64,000 bases of DNA from Thermodesulfobacteriota bacterium (GTDB lineage Bacteria > Desulfobacterota_D > UBA1144 > Nemesobacterales > UBA2774): contig DAOKYU010000002.1 of the NCBI GenBank assembly GCA_035325995.1, positions 1-64,000 of the forward strand, written 5' to 3'. Shown one piece after another: positions 33,724 to 43,001 of this stretch. A model generated the notes under the pieces. It was not told the DNA's origin, made no database searches, and saw only the letters and a program-made list of their open reading frames with translations. The translations under genes were made by a program, and so were the position numbers. Within the stretch, counting starts at the first letter, position 1, and each line of letters opens with the position of its first letter.

Positions 33724-34635
33724 ATGAGACGCGAATACTGGTACCTGATACTCGCGGGGATATTCTACGGAACGATAGCCCCGGGCGGTCAGCTCCTCCT
33801 GGGCAGGGGGCTCTCGCTATTCGAGACGGCATTTTACAGGCCGTTCATAGTCGGCCTCATTCTCCTCCCGGCGGTCCTGGCGAGAAGAGACCTCATGCCG
33901 GGGCGGGGTGCGCTCGGGCCCCTGGCCGTTTACGGCCTCGTAGGGGGGCTGCTGGAGCTCGCCCTCTTCGCCGGGCTCGCGCTGGGCGTCCCGGTGGCGA
34001 TAGCGGTGCTCCTCCTCTACACGCAGCCCGTGTGGACGATCTTCATCGGGCGGCTGGCGCTCGGCGAGGAGATTACGGGGCGGAAGCTCGTCTCGGCCGT
34101 GCTCGGGCTCGTGGGGCTCGCGTGTCTTCTCCAGTCGTGGGAGGCCGGGGCGGGCCCGGCCTCTTACATCGGCATCGCGTGCGGGCTCCTGTCGGGGATC
34201 CTGCTATCGCTGTGGGTCGTCCTCGGGAAGAGGATTTCGGTTACGGGGCAGCACTACGTTACGACCACGTTCGGCTGGTCGGCGTTCGCGAGCGCGTGGC
34301 TCCTTCTCCTCCTCCCGCTCATGAAGCTCCTCCTGCCGGGGGACGAATTTTCGGGCCTCGCGTTCGCGCTCCCGGCCGGGGACTGGCTCGCGCTCGTAAT
34401 CGTATCCGTGCTGGGCGGTGCGGTGCCGCACCTGCTCTTCTACCGGGGCCTCCGGGGCGTGCCCGCGTCGGTCGCGGGGATAGTGCTTTTGCTGGAGCCC
34501 GCGAGCGCAACCGTGCTCGCGTGGGCGTTCCTGGTGCAGCACATCGGGTTCTACACGCTCCTCGGGGGGGCGTTCATACTGCTTTCGAATTACATCGTCG
34601 TGAGGAGGGCCGGGGGGAGCGGCGGGGTGCAGTGA
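33724..34635 (+). CDS. EamA/DMT family transporter
   Basis: 303 residues with ten hydrophobic segments arranged as two EamA repeats of five. The first repeat ends with VAIAVLLLYTQPVWTIFIGR, the second with PASVAGIVLLLEPASATVLAWAFL; this pairing of TQP- and EP- motifs is characteristic. It is probably an inner-membrane exporter of metabolites. Substrate unknown. Confidence 0.85.
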   Translation: MRREYWYLILAGIFYGTIAPGGQLLLGRGLSLFETAFYRPFIVGLILLPAVLARRDLMPGRGALGPLAVYGLVGGLLELALFAGLALGVPVAIAVLLLYTQPVWTIFIGRLALGEEITGRKLVSAVLGLVGLACLLQSWEAGAGPASYIGIACGLLSGILLSLWVVLGKRISVTGQHYVTTTFGWSAFASAWLLLLLPLMKLLLPGDEFSGLAFALPAGDWLALVIVSVLGGAVPHLLFYRGLRGVPASVAGIVLLLEPASATVLAWAFLVQHIGFYTLLGGAFILLSNYIVVRRAGGSGGVQ

Positions 34636-34648
34636 CGTTCCCCGAGGT

Positions 34649-35071
34649 TTAATCGGCGGTTCTTACGGGCGTGGCGCTGTGGACGGCGTCGCCCGAGTTG
34701 ACTATCTTGCTTACGCCTTCCGTTTCGATCACGGCGAGGCCGTTCACCCTGAGTATCGTCCCGAAGAGGGCGAGGAGGTCGTCCCTGGTGAGCCCGCCCT
34801 CGGGCGTGACTATTTTTATCCCGGCCGGCTTGACGGAGCTGTCTATGACGTAGACCTCCCCGTTTATTTCGCTCACGGTCTCCACCAGGTCGAAAAGGCT
34901 CATACCGTTCTGGAGCTGGACGACGCTGTCGTCCGAAGAAGCGCCCGCCGTTCCGTACAGCCGCTCGGTACGGGTGCGCACGTGTCCTTCGGGCGGGAAC
35001 ATATCGACGGGCACGGCCGCTATGTCGAGGGCCGCGAAACCCAGAAGAAAGAAGAAGCACCTGTATAGCAT
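34649..35071 (-). CDS. Stand-alone secretin-type N-domain protein
   Basis: 140 residues. After a hydrophobic signal-like N-terminus (FFFLLGFAALDIAAV) the protein has one domain, MSLFDLVETVSEINGEVYVI then PAGIKIVTPEGGLTRDDLLA. This corresponds to the N-domain repeat of type II secretion and type IV pilus secretins (GspD/PilQ). No secretin barrel follows; the protein ends after one repeat. It may be a pilotin-like or adaptor piece, or a remnant. It is convergent with the EamA gene. Confidence 0.6.
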   Translation of the reverse strand: MLYRCFFFLLGFAALDIAAVPVDMFPPEGHVRTRTERLYGTAGASSDDSVVQLQNGMSLFDLVETVSEINGEVYVIDSSVKPAGIKIVTPEGGLTRDDLLALFGTILRVNGLAVIETEGVSKIVNSGDAVHSATPVRTAD

Positions 35072-35151
35072 CTCGTCAGCCGCCCGGCGAGGGCATGTGA
35101 GCGCAGGCGGCGGTTAAAGATTAACATACGCGCCGCCGCGTCAAAATTTTT

Positions 35152-36129
35152 TCAGAGGCCGCCCGAAATATCGGCGATACGCTTTAGTCTCCCGGACCTC
35201 TTCTCTTTCCGTTCGAGCGCCTTCTTCCAGAGCCTTTTCTCCTCGGGGGTTTCGGGCTCGAATATCGGGACGGGACGGGGCTTGCCGTCGGGCCCCAGGT
35301 GAACGAATGAGAGAAAGGCGGTGCATGTGTGCCTCTGCTCGCCTGTGAGGACGTTTTCGGATATGACCTTTATGCCGACTTCGAGCGAGGACGTCCCGAC
35401 GTAGCTTATGCCCGCCTTGAAGACGATTATGTCGCCGACCCTTATGGGCGAGTAGAAGAAAAGCTCGTCCACCGACCCCGTGACAAGGACGCCCCTTACG
35501 AACCTTATGGCCAGTATGGCGGCCGTCTCGTCGATGTCGTGCATGAGCTTCCCGACGGACATGAAGCTCCCGTAGAAGGTGTCTTCGGGGAGAACGACCT
35601 TCGTCGTTTCGAGCCTCATCCTGACTATCTCGGTTTCGTCGATGATGTTCCGGGCCTGCTCGTCGCGGCGCTCCAGTTTCGGCACGCGCTGCTTTTTGCG
35701 CTTCTTCGCCTCGGCGTGGACGGCCTCCTCTTCTTCGTCGGCGGGGGTTATCTTTTCGGCGATTTTTTTAGGCTCGCCGTTCTCGTCGACGGATATGAAG
35801 GCCAGGTGCGCGAACGTCGTGAACTTCCTCTCGCCCGTCCTCGGGTCTTCGGAATGGACCGCGACGGCGACTTCGAGCGAGCTCGAGCCTATGTATTCGA
35901 TGGTGCTGTCGAGGATTACTATCTCGCCTACCTTGACGGGGTTGACGAAGTCGATGCTGTCCGTCGCGCCGAGGACGGTTATGCCCCGCGCCGTCCGGGA
36001 GGCGTTGATGCTCCCCGCGAGCATTATCCATTCCATGAGCCTCCCGCCGTGGAGCGTGCCGTGCGTGTTGGCGTGCTCGGGGGAAACGAACTGGACCATC
36101 TGGTGCCGTGTGTCTTTTATAGAAGGCAT
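35152..36129 (-). CDS. Acyl-CoA thioesterase with two hotdog domains
   Basis: 325 residues. Two hotdog domains: residues 8-125 (VSPEHANTHGTLHGGRLMEW ... DFVNPVKVGEIV) and about 175-290 (SFMSVGKLMHDIDETAAILA ... FYSPIRVGDIIVFKAG). They are joined by a lysine/glutamate-rich linker (KKRKKQRVPKLERRDE). The N-H-GT-LHGG block of the first domain is the catalytic pattern of the BACH/YciA group; the second lacks it (DTFYGSFMSVGKLM) and may be structural. It hydrolyses acyl-CoA to free acid and CoA. Chain preference unknown. Confidence 0.85.
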   Translation of the reverse strand: MPSIKDTRHQMVQFVSPEHANTHGTLHGGRLMEWIMLAGSINASRTARGITVLGATDSIDFVNPVKVGEIVILDSTIEYIGSSSLEVAVAVHSEDPRTGERKFTTFAHLAFISVDENGEPKKIAEKITPADEEEEAVHAEAKKRKKQRVPKLERRDEQARNIIDETEIVRMRLETTKVVLPEDTFYGSFMSVGKLMHDIDETAAILAIRFVRGVLVTGSVDELFFYSPIRVGDIIVFKAGISYVGTSSLEVGIKVISENVLTGEQRHTCTAFLSFVHLGPDGKPRPVPIFEPETPEEKRLWKKALERKEKRSGRLKRIADISGGL

Positions 36130-36499
36130 GGACTCGGGAATTATAGCATGCCGGCCGCGGTTAGACTATCCCGTTTGTGGGCCGCCGGGGTTTTCTGTCG
36201 GCAAAGTTTCCCAATAAAAACAGGCGGATTCAGGCATCGCATGGCGCACCGGGGGACGATTCTCGTCACGATTTCTTCTGTGCGGGGCCTTTCTGTGACA
36301 TTTTTTGCCGGGTTTTTCGCGGGTCGAGCCCGGCGCGGAAGACCCTGGTGGAGAAATATATTAATGATTACGATGAATTGGACGGTATAAATTAGAATTA
36401 TCTTTTAGCGGCATGATATTTGTAAGTAGGTTTTATTGTCTACGCCGCGCGAATTCACTTAATATTGTCCGTGGCGGAGACGGAAGAGGTAAGCCAGGC
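36130..36499 (+). other. Intergenic region before the signalling cluster
   Basis: I find no gene in these 370 bases. It contains a possible promoter for the following gene: TTGTCT (36436-36441), 17 bases, then TTAATA (36459-36464). The middle (36180-36340) is GC-rich without clear hairpins followed by T runs. Confidence 0.4.
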
Positions 36500-37441
36500 A
36501 TGGATGCGGAGAAGGTAAATTTATTCATCGTAGAGCAAGGCTCGCCCGAAGGATACGAAATAGACCGCCTTCTTTCCAAGGCGGCCGGGCGTATCTCTTT
36601 CAGCGTTTCGAGGGCGTGCTCGCTCGCGGGCGCGGTAAGGCTTCTTTCACGTAAAGAGGCGGACATTATCCTTCTCGATTTGAACCTCCCCGATTCTTCC
36701 GGCCTCGAAACATTCGCCGAGCTGTCGGACCTCGCCCCGGAGACGCCCGTCATCGTGCTATCGGATTCGCTCGACGAGTCCGAGGCGGTAGGGGCCGTGC
36801 AGATGGGGGCGCAGGATTATCTCGTGAAGCGGGACATCGCCGGGGATCACCTCGTAAAGTCGATACTCTACGCCATAGAGCGGCAGAGGATGAACGTTCA
36901 GCTCAGGAACCTGTCCACGACGGACGACCTTACGGGGCTCTCGAACAGGCGCGGCTTTATCCAGAAGGTCGGCCGCGAGCTCAAAATGGCCGAGAAGATC
37001 GGGAGGAGCTGCATGCTTTCCTTCCTCGACATCGACGGCCTGAAGGAGATCAACGACACGTACGGGCACGGCGAGGGAGACAGGGCGCTCAAGGTGTTCT
37101 CCGGCAAGCTGAAAAAGATATTCGGCGAGGGGACGATAATCGCCCGTATAGGGGGGGACGAGTTCACGGTGTTCGCTCCGGGCTCGCCCGAGGCGCGCTT
37201 CAAGGCCGAGCTCGAACGGCTGAAAAAAAAGCTCGACGTATATAATCTCAGCAAGCGGAATCCGTACACGTTATCCGTGAGCGCGGGAGTCGCTTCGTTC
37301 GACCCCTCCGTCCCGTGCTCGATAGACGCCCTTTTGTCGAAAGCCGATCTGTCGATGTACAGGGACAAGGAATCCAGGAGAACCGGCGCGCCCTTCTGGA
37401 CGATGCGGCATCATTATAGCCCTGGGCCTGTGAACCTGTAG
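36500..37441 (+). CDS. Receiver-GGDEF protein (diguanylate cyclase)
   Basis: 313 residues from ATG 36500, chosen because GGAAGAGG lies upstream; an earlier in-frame ATG at 36413 would add an unlikely leader. The N-terminal receiver domain keeps the phospho-acceptor aspartate (IILLDLNLPDSSG) and the lysine (YLVKRDI), but the usual acidic pair is VEQ and the threonine position is serine, so phosphorylation may be weak. The C-terminal GGDEF domain has an intact RIGGDEF loop and should make cyclic di-GMP; no RxxD inhibitory site precedes it. Confidence 0.88.
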   Translation: MDAEKVNLFIVEQGSPEGYEIDRLLSKAAGRISFSVSRACSLAGAVRLLSRKEADIILLDLNLPDSSGLETFAELSDLAPETPVIVLSDSLDESEAVGAVQMGAQDYLVKRDIAGDHLVKSILYAIERQRMNVQLRNLSTTDDLTGLSNRRGFIQKVGRELKMAEKIGRSCMLSFLDIDGLKEINDTYGHGEGDRALKVFSGKLKKIFGEGTIIARIGGDEFTVFAPGSPEARFKAELERLKKKLDVYNLSKRNPYTLSVSAGVASFDPSVPCSIDALLSKADLSMYRDKESRRTGAPFWTMRHHYSPGPVNL

Positions 37442-37475
37442 AAAGTGGGATGATCTTGCAGTAGAATTTATCGCG

Positions 37476-38774
37476 ATGGCCGACGAAACGATAAGAATAT
37501 TACTCATAGAAGACAATCTGGACTATGCCCGGCTTATAAAGCGAATCCTTACCAAAAAGTCCCCGGACGCCATGAACGTCGAGCATTACGACACCTTCGC
37601 GGGCGGGTTCGACAGGGCGCAAAGGGGCGGGATAGATCTCATACTGCTCGATCTCGACCTCCCCGACAGCGGGAACATCGACACGCTCCAGGCCGTCAAG
37701 GGGGCGACCGAAGTCCCGATCATAGTCCTCACCGGCACGGACGACGAAAATCTCGCGCTCAAGGCGGTCCAGATGGGCGCGCAGGATTATCTGATGAAGG
37801 GGCAGGTGGACGCCAGGCTCCTCGTCCGCTCCATTAGATATGCGATCGAAAGAAAGAGGGCCGACGACGCCCTCAAGAGCACGGAAGAGCGGTTCAGGCT
37901 GATGATCGAAAACGTGCTCGACCTCATTACGATCCTGGACGTTGACGGCACGATGAAATACGTGAGCCCGTCGCACCGCCGCATCCTCGGATACGAAGAC
38001 GAGGAGCTCCTCGGAAGGCGCGTGTTCGATTTCGTTCATCCCGAGGATTTCCCCCGCGTCTTCGACGTGTTTACCGAGGGTCTTCAGAACGCAGACCGCC
38101 TTTATTCGGCGGAATTCCGCGTAAGGCACAAGGAAGGCTACTGGCTTACGATAGAGTCCATCGGCAAGCTCTGCCCCGCCGAAATGGGGCTCGGCGTCGT
38201 CGTGAACTCGCGCGACGTGACGGAGAGGAAAAAGATGGAGGAGCGGCTCCGGAGCCTGTCCATAACGGACGACCTCACCGGGCTTTACAACCGAAGGGGG
38301 TTCCTTACGTTCGCCGACCATCACATAAAGGCAGCCGAGCGGAGGAAAGAGCAGTCTTTATTGATACTTATCGACATCGACGGCTTAAAGCAGATAAACG
38401 ACGCGTTCGGCCACAACATCGGCGACCAGGCTATCATAGACGCCGCCAACGCCATAAAGCAGACGTTCCGGAATTCCGACGTGACGGCCAGGGTGAGCGG
38501 CGACGAGTTCGTCGCTATCACGTCCGACTCGGACGGGAAGGCCGCGGAATCGATAAGGAAGCGGCTTTACGAAAATATAGACGCGCACAACGCCAAGGGC
38601 ATGAGGCCCTACAGGCTGTCGATGAGCATCGGCATAGCCAGCCACGACCCGGGTACGAACGGGTGCATCGACAGGCTTCTCTTGAAGGCCGACGAGCTCA
38701 TGTATTCGGAGAAGAACAAAAAATACGAAAAAACGCCGAAGGGTAATGTCATTGATATGAGCAAGTATAGCTAG
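37476..38774 (+). CDS. Receiver-PAS-GGDEF protein
   Basis: 432 residues. Receiver domain (6-125) with the normal acidic pair (LLIEDNLDYARL), acceptor in ILLDLDLPDSGN and lysine in YLMKGQV. PAS domain (about 138-250; MIENVLDLITILDVDG, YVSPSHRRILGYEDEELLG). GGDEF domain (about 265-425) with the active loop VSGDEFVAI, in which S replaces the first G, a change tolerated in active cyclases. An RNSD motif five residues before the loop fits the RxxD inhibitory site, so product feedback is likely. It lies 34 bases after the previous gene. Confidence 0.9.
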   Translation: MADETIRILLIEDNLDYARLIKRILTKKSPDAMNVEHYDTFAGGFDRAQRGGIDLILLDLDLPDSGNIDTLQAVKGATEVPIIVLTGTDDENLALKAVQMGAQDYLMKGQVDARLLVRSIRYAIERKRADDALKSTEERFRLMIENVLDLITILDVDGTMKYVSPSHRRILGYEDEELLGRRVFDFVHPEDFPRVFDVFTEGLQNADRLYSAEFRVRHKEGYWLTIESIGKLCPAEMGLGVVVNSRDVTERKKMEERLRSLSITDDLTGLYNRRGFLTFADHHIKAAERRKEQSLLILIDIDGLKQINDAFGHNIGDQAIIDAANAIKQTFRNSDVTARVSGDEFVAITSDSDGKAAESIRKRLYENIDAHNAKGMRPYRLSMSIGIASHDPGTNGCIDRLLLKADELMYSEKNKKYEKTPKGNVIDMSKYS

Positions 38775-38949
38775 CGGTCCCGCCCGCAAGCCTTAACCCC
38801 GTTTCTCCCCCGAGTTTCTCACTCCGGTATTTCTCACGGACTTTCTCAATCTTACTCAACCGTCTCCATTATTAATGATTGCTCTTCCGCTACGGGTAAA
38901 AGTTTGTCATTTTGCGGCACGAATGTTACGGAATTTGTAATTGCCCGGC

Positions 38950-38964
38950 GTGCAAATATTGCAC
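38950..38964 (+). promoter_or_regulatory. Dyad, possible activator-binding site
   Basis: GTGCAA-ATA-TTGCAC is a 6-bp inverted repeat with a 3-base centre, about 55 bases before a sigma-54 type promoter. That is a usual distance for an enhancer-binding regulator, though one site is few. Confidence 0.4.
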
Positions 38965-39018
38965 AAGGCTCCCCAAATAGTTTTTGTTTTAAAATGGTTA
39001 GGGAATGGGAAATTCGGG

Positions 39019-39034
39019 TGGTATGATTCTTGCA
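39019..39034 (+). promoter_or_regulatory. Sigma-54 type promoter
   Basis: TGGTATGATTCTTGCA matches TGGCACG-N4-TTGCA, with GG and GC at the required 10-base interval (-24/-12). The transcription start would be near 39046, 58 bases before the ATG of the hybrid kinase. Confidence 0.55.
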
Positions 39035-39103
39035 AATATGTTTTGGTGACATTTGATTAGCGGTTGGGGGGTATTCAATACGGAAGGGAGAGGGTAGATA
39101 TAC

Positions 39104-41053
39104 ATGACTGCGTTGCCTGTAGAATTACTGCTGATTGAGGATAACGAGAGCTACGCGAAGCTCGTCGTCAGGAACCTCAGGAATGCGGAACATATACAAT
39201 TCAACACCAGAACCGCCGGGACGCTCGTCGAGGGGATAGAGATGCTCGAAGAAAAGCCGGCGGACCTTATACTGCTCGATCTTTTGCTGCCGGACTCGGG
39301 CGGCCTCGATACCTTTAAAAAGATCCACAGCAATTTTCCGGGGATACCCGTAATAGCTCTCACCGCGGTCGCCGACGAAGACAGCGCCGTTAAGGCGGTC
39401 CAGCTCGGGGCGCAGGATTACCTCGTCAAGGGCGAGGTGGACAAGGACCAGGTCACGCGTTCGATAAGGTACGCGCTCGAGAGGCAGAAGGAAATCAACC
39501 ACAGGAAAAGAATCGAGCGCGAGCTCTTCGAGGAAAAAGAGCGCCTCGCCGTGACTCTCAGCTCCATAGGGGACGGCGTCATAGCTACGGACACCGGGGG
39601 CAGGGTGGTGCTCATAAACGGCATCGCCGAAAGGCTGACGGGGTGGCTCCGCACGGAGGCCGTCGGAAGGTTCATAGACGAGGTGTTCTTCATAGTCAAC
39701 GTCGAGACGGGCGAGATAAAAGAGAACCCCGTCAGCAAGGCTATAAGGGCCAACAGCGTCGTCGGCCTCGAAAGCGGCACGGTTCTCGTCACGAAGCAAA
39801 GGGAAGGATGCCGGTACGTTTCGGCGAGCAGCTCTCCCATAAGGGACAGGGACGGCATAATCATCGGCGTCGTCCTGGTCTTCAGGGACATCACCGAGCT
39901 GAAAAAGCTCGAAGAGGAGCTGCTCAAGGTCCAGAAGCTGGAATCCATCGGGGTCCTGGCGGGCGGCGTCGCGCACGACTTCAACAACCTCCTCACGTCC
40001 ATCATGGGGAATATCTCGCTGAGCTCGCTTCCCGACATCTCCGACGGCAAGGTGAAGCAGAGGCTCCTGGAAGCGCTCCGCGCCTGTCACAAGGCCAGGG
40101 ATTTGTCTTCACAGCTCCTGACGTTCTCGAAGGGCAAGTCGCTCGAAAACAAGGAAACTACGAACCTCGAAAAGGTGATAAGGGATACGGCCGCTTTTAC
40201 CATGAGCGGGTCGAACGTCGATTTCCAGTTCGTCGTCAACGACAAGGTGTGGGCGGTCGAGGCCGACGAGGCGCAGATAAGCCAGGTCATAAGCAACTTG
40301 ATAATAAACGCCGCACAGGCCATGACGAACGACGGGAAGATAACCATAACGATCGAAAACGTGGATGCGAAGAACGAAAAGGGGATACCGCTCACCGAGG
40401 GGTATTACGTAAAAACGACCATTGCGGACCAGGGGATCGGAATACCCAGGGAATACACATCGCGTATATTCGATCCCTACTTTACGACGAAGCAGTCGGG
40501 CAGCGGGCTTGGTCTTGCGACTTCGTACTCGATAATAAAGAACCACGGGGGATATATAACGGTGGAATCCGAGCTGCACGTCGGGACGAAATTCTACGTA
40601 TATCTTCCGGCGAAGGGGGATACGGTGACGACGGAATCGAAAATCAACGCGGTTATCAAGCGGGGGAGCGGCAGGGTTCTTATAATGGACGACAAGATGG
40701 AAGTGCGCGAGGCGGCGGGGGAGATGCTCGCGCACATCGGATACGAGGTCGAATTCGCCAGGGACGGCGGCGAGCTCCTCCGGGCCTACAAGAGCGCCAA
40801 GCAGGAGGGGAAGCCTTTCGATACCGTTATAATGGACCTCACGGTTCCCGGCGGCATGGGCGGAAAGGAGGCCATAGAAAAGCTCCTCAGGTTCGATCCC
40901 GAGGTGAAGGCCATAGTGTCGAGCGGGTATTCGAGCGACCCGATACTCGAAAAGTACGAGAAGTACGGGTTTAAGGGCGTCCTGCCCAAGCCCTACGAGA
41001 TGGAAAAGCTGAGCGACGTGCTGCACTACGTCCTTTCGCAGAGGAACAACTAG
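39104..41053 (+). CDS. Hybrid sensor kinase (receiver-PAS-HisKA-HATPase-receiver)
   Basis: 649 residues. N-terminal receiver (5-125; LLIEDNESYAKL, acceptor LILLDLLLPDSGG). PAS domain (about 145-270; LSSIGDGVIATDTGGRVVLI). Histidine phosphotransfer helix GVLAGGVAHDFNNLLTSIMG (near 290). ATPase with N box VISNLIINAAQAM, G1 DQGIGIP, F box FDPYFTTK and G2 GSGLGLATSYSI. C-terminal receiver (525-645; RVLIMDDKMEVREA, acceptor TVIMDLTVPGG, lysine LPKPYE). Cytoplasmic, no TM segments. It probably relays phosphate between its receivers or to the neighbouring cyclases. Candidate sigma-54 control lies upstream. Confidence 0.92.
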   Translation: MTALPVELLLIEDNESYAKLVVRNLRNAEHIQFNTRTAGTLVEGIEMLEEKPADLILLDLLLPDSGGLDTFKKIHSNFPGIPVIALTAVADEDSAVKAVQLGAQDYLVKGEVDKDQVTRSIRYALERQKEINHRKRIERELFEEKERLAVTLSSIGDGVIATDTGGRVVLINGIAERLTGWLRTEAVGRFIDEVFFIVNVETGEIKENPVSKAIRANSVVGLESGTVLVTKQREGCRYVSASSSPIRDRDGIIIGVVLVFRDITELKKLEEELLKVQKLESIGVLAGGVAHDFNNLLTSIMGNISLSSLPDISDGKVKQRLLEALRACHKARDLSSQLLTFSKGKSLENKETTNLEKVIRDTAAFTMSGSNVDFQFVVNDKVWAVEADEAQISQVISNLIINAAQAMTNDGKITITIENVDAKNEKGIPLTEGYYVKTTIADQGIGIPREYTSRIFDPYFTTKQSGSGLGLATSYSIIKNHGGYITVESELHVGTKFYVYLPAKGDTVTTESKINAVIKRGSGRVLIMDDKMEVREAAGEMLAHIGYEVEFARDGGELLRAYKSAKQEGKPFDTVIMDLTVPGGMGGKEAIEKLLRFDPEVKAIVSSGYSSDPILEKYEKYGFKGVLPKPYEMEKLSDVLHYVLSQRNN

Positions 41054-41074
41054 CCGTTCCCGAATAACCGGTCC

Positions 41075-42913
41075 TTACTTCCTCCGCTTTCCGGATTTCA
41101 GCACCTGGCCGGACAGGTCTATCGCCTGGTCCACCATGACCCTCAGAAGGTCGAGCCCGCCCTGCCAGAACCCGGGGTCTTTTATGTCCACTCCGACCCT
41201 TTCGAGGAGTACGTCGGGCGACTCGCTCCCTCCCGAGGACAGGAGCTCGATATATCTCGGCACGAACCTGTTGCCCTCGTTCAGATACATGTTGTAGAGC
41301 GCGAGCACGAGCAGCTCGCCGAAGGAATAGGCGTAGCAGTAAAAGGGCGAGTGTATGAAGTGCGGTATGTACATCCACCAGACCCTGTAGTTATTCGTCA
41401 GCTTTACGGACTTTCCGAACATCGGCTGGTTGGCATTGGCCCAGAGCTCGTTTACGTCGTCCTGCGTGAGCTCGCCTTTCGTCCTCCTGGCCGCATGGAG
41501 GCTTTCCTCGAAGCGCGTCAGCACTACCTGCCTGAACACCGTCGCGAATATGTCTTCGAGCTTGCTGCAGATAAGCGCGAGCCTCGTCTTCGGGTCCTCT
41601 TCCGTTTCGGCGAGCTTGTGGAAGACGAGCATTTCGGCGAAGACGCTCGCAGTCTCGGCTGTCGTCAGCGGGGTGTTCGACTGGAAGTAGCCCTGCCTGC
41701 GCGAGAGGTACTGATGCACTCCGTGGCCGAGCTCGTGGGCGAGCGTCATCACGTCGCGGAGCCTGCCCGTATAGTTCATGAAGACGTAGGGGTGAGCGCC
41801 CGGGACGGTGCCGTGGCTGAACGCCCCGCCCCGCTTCCCGTCGCGGAGCTCGGCGTCTATCCAATTCTTGTCGAAAAACTCCTTCGCTATGCGCGCCACC
41901 CTGGGCGAGAAATCGCCGAACGAGGATAGTATGACGTCTCGTCCCTTGTCGTATCTTATGGTCTTCGATTCGCTGAACACGGGGGCGTAGCGGTCGTAGT
42001 CGTAAAATTCTTTAAGGCCGAGGAGCTTTTTCTTGAGCTTGTAATAAGTCTCGACCATGTCGTAGTTCTTCTCGCAGGACGTCATGAGCGCCCCGACCGT
42101 TTCGGCGTCGATCTCGTTGTCGAGGTGCCGCGACTGCATCGGGTCGGTGAAAGCCCTCAGGCGGTCGTTGACGTAGTGGTCCTGTACGAGTGTGTTGAAT
42201 ATGAACGTGAGGACGTGCGCGTTGTCTAGGAGCCCTTTCGTCAGCCCCTCGGCGCCGGCCTTTCTCTTCTCGCGGTCGGGATCGTAGAGGAGCGCCAGGG
42301 TCTCGGTCTCGGAGAGCTCCTTTACCTTGCCCTTGAGCCTGACCGTGAAACGGACGTTGTTGAGCACCTCGTCGAAGAGCCGCCTGAACGCTCGGGACCC
42401 CGTGTTGGCCTTCTCGTCGAGTATCTTCTCCTCGGGCTCCGTCAGCCTGTGGGGCTTGTAGCGCCTCTCCTGCTCCAGGAAGTGGCGGTAGTGGTCGAGC
42501 TTCTCGTCGGCGAGGAGCTTCTTCATCCTGGTTTCGGGAATCGCCACGAGCTCCAATTCGAAAAAGAGAAGGTGCTTTCTCGCCTCGGTCGCCTTCTCCT
42601 GTATCTTCTGGAGGAACGCGCCGTGCTCGGGCTTCCCGGTGTCGGCGGCGAATACGAGATAGGCGAAGGAGAGGAGCCTCCCCGAGAGCTCGCTCAGGGC
42701 CTCGAGCTCCTTCGTCGCCTTTAAGAGCGCCCCGGCAGTGATGGAGCGGGAATTTATCCTGCCCCTGTATTTCTTCTCGTAGGCGCGGGATTTCGTGATG
42801 AGCGCCGAGAGGTCCCTCTCTATCCGCTCGTCGCCGAGCCCCGAGTAGAGGTCCGAGAGGTCCCACGTGACGCCTTCGGAGCCTGTTTTGAGATGCTTCG
42901 CCGTTTCCGCCAT
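41075..42913 (-). CDS. pepF: M3-family oligoendopeptidase F
   Basis: 612 residues from ATG 42913, preceded by AGGAGG at 6 bases; the frame is open upstream to 42976. The zinc site LAHELGHGVHQYLSR is the H-E-x-x-H of M3 peptidases, with the distal glutamate in TTAETASVFAEMLVF. The protein cuts short peptides in the cytoplasm. The N-terminal half is the helical cap. Convergent with the hybrid kinase gene. Confidence 0.93.
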   Translation of the reverse strand: MAETAKHLKTGSEGVTWDLSDLYSGLGDERIERDLSALITKSRAYEKKYRGRINSRSITAGALLKATKELEALSELSGRLLSFAYLVFAADTGKPEHGAFLQKIQEKATEARKHLLFFELELVAIPETRMKKLLADEKLDHYRHFLEQERRYKPHRLTEPEEKILDEKANTGSRAFRRLFDEVLNNVRFTVRLKGKVKELSETETLALLYDPDREKRKAGAEGLTKGLLDNAHVLTFIFNTLVQDHYVNDRLRAFTDPMQSRHLDNEIDAETVGALMTSCEKNYDMVETYYKLKKKLLGLKEFYDYDRYAPVFSESKTIRYDKGRDVILSSFGDFSPRVARIAKEFFDKNWIDAELRDGKRGGAFSHGTVPGAHPYVFMNYTGRLRDVMTLAHELGHGVHQYLSRRQGYFQSNTPLTTAETASVFAEMLVFHKLAETEEDPKTRLALICSKLEDIFATVFRQVVLTRFEESLHAARRTKGELTQDDVNELWANANQPMFGKSVKLTNNYRVWWMYIPHFIHSPFYCYAYSFGELLVLALYNMYLNEGNRFVPRYIELLSSGGSESPDVLLERVGVDIKDPGFWQGGLDLLRVMVDQAIDLSGQVLKSGKRRK

Positions 42914-43001
42914 GATTGCCTCCTGTTGGTTCGGTGATTTTTCGCGCGCCGCCGTTTCCGTCCGCCCGCATTCCACGAGCGCTCGAAACGACGCGCCGCC
43001 G

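Larger units (their letters stand above)
38775..39103 (+). other. AT-rich regulatory intergenic region
   Basis: No gene is seen in these 329 bases. It holds a hyphenated dyad at 38950-38964 and a sigma-54 type promoter at 39019-39034 ahead of the hybrid kinase gene; GGGAGAGGG (39086-39094) is its likely ribosome-binding site. Confidence 0.6.
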
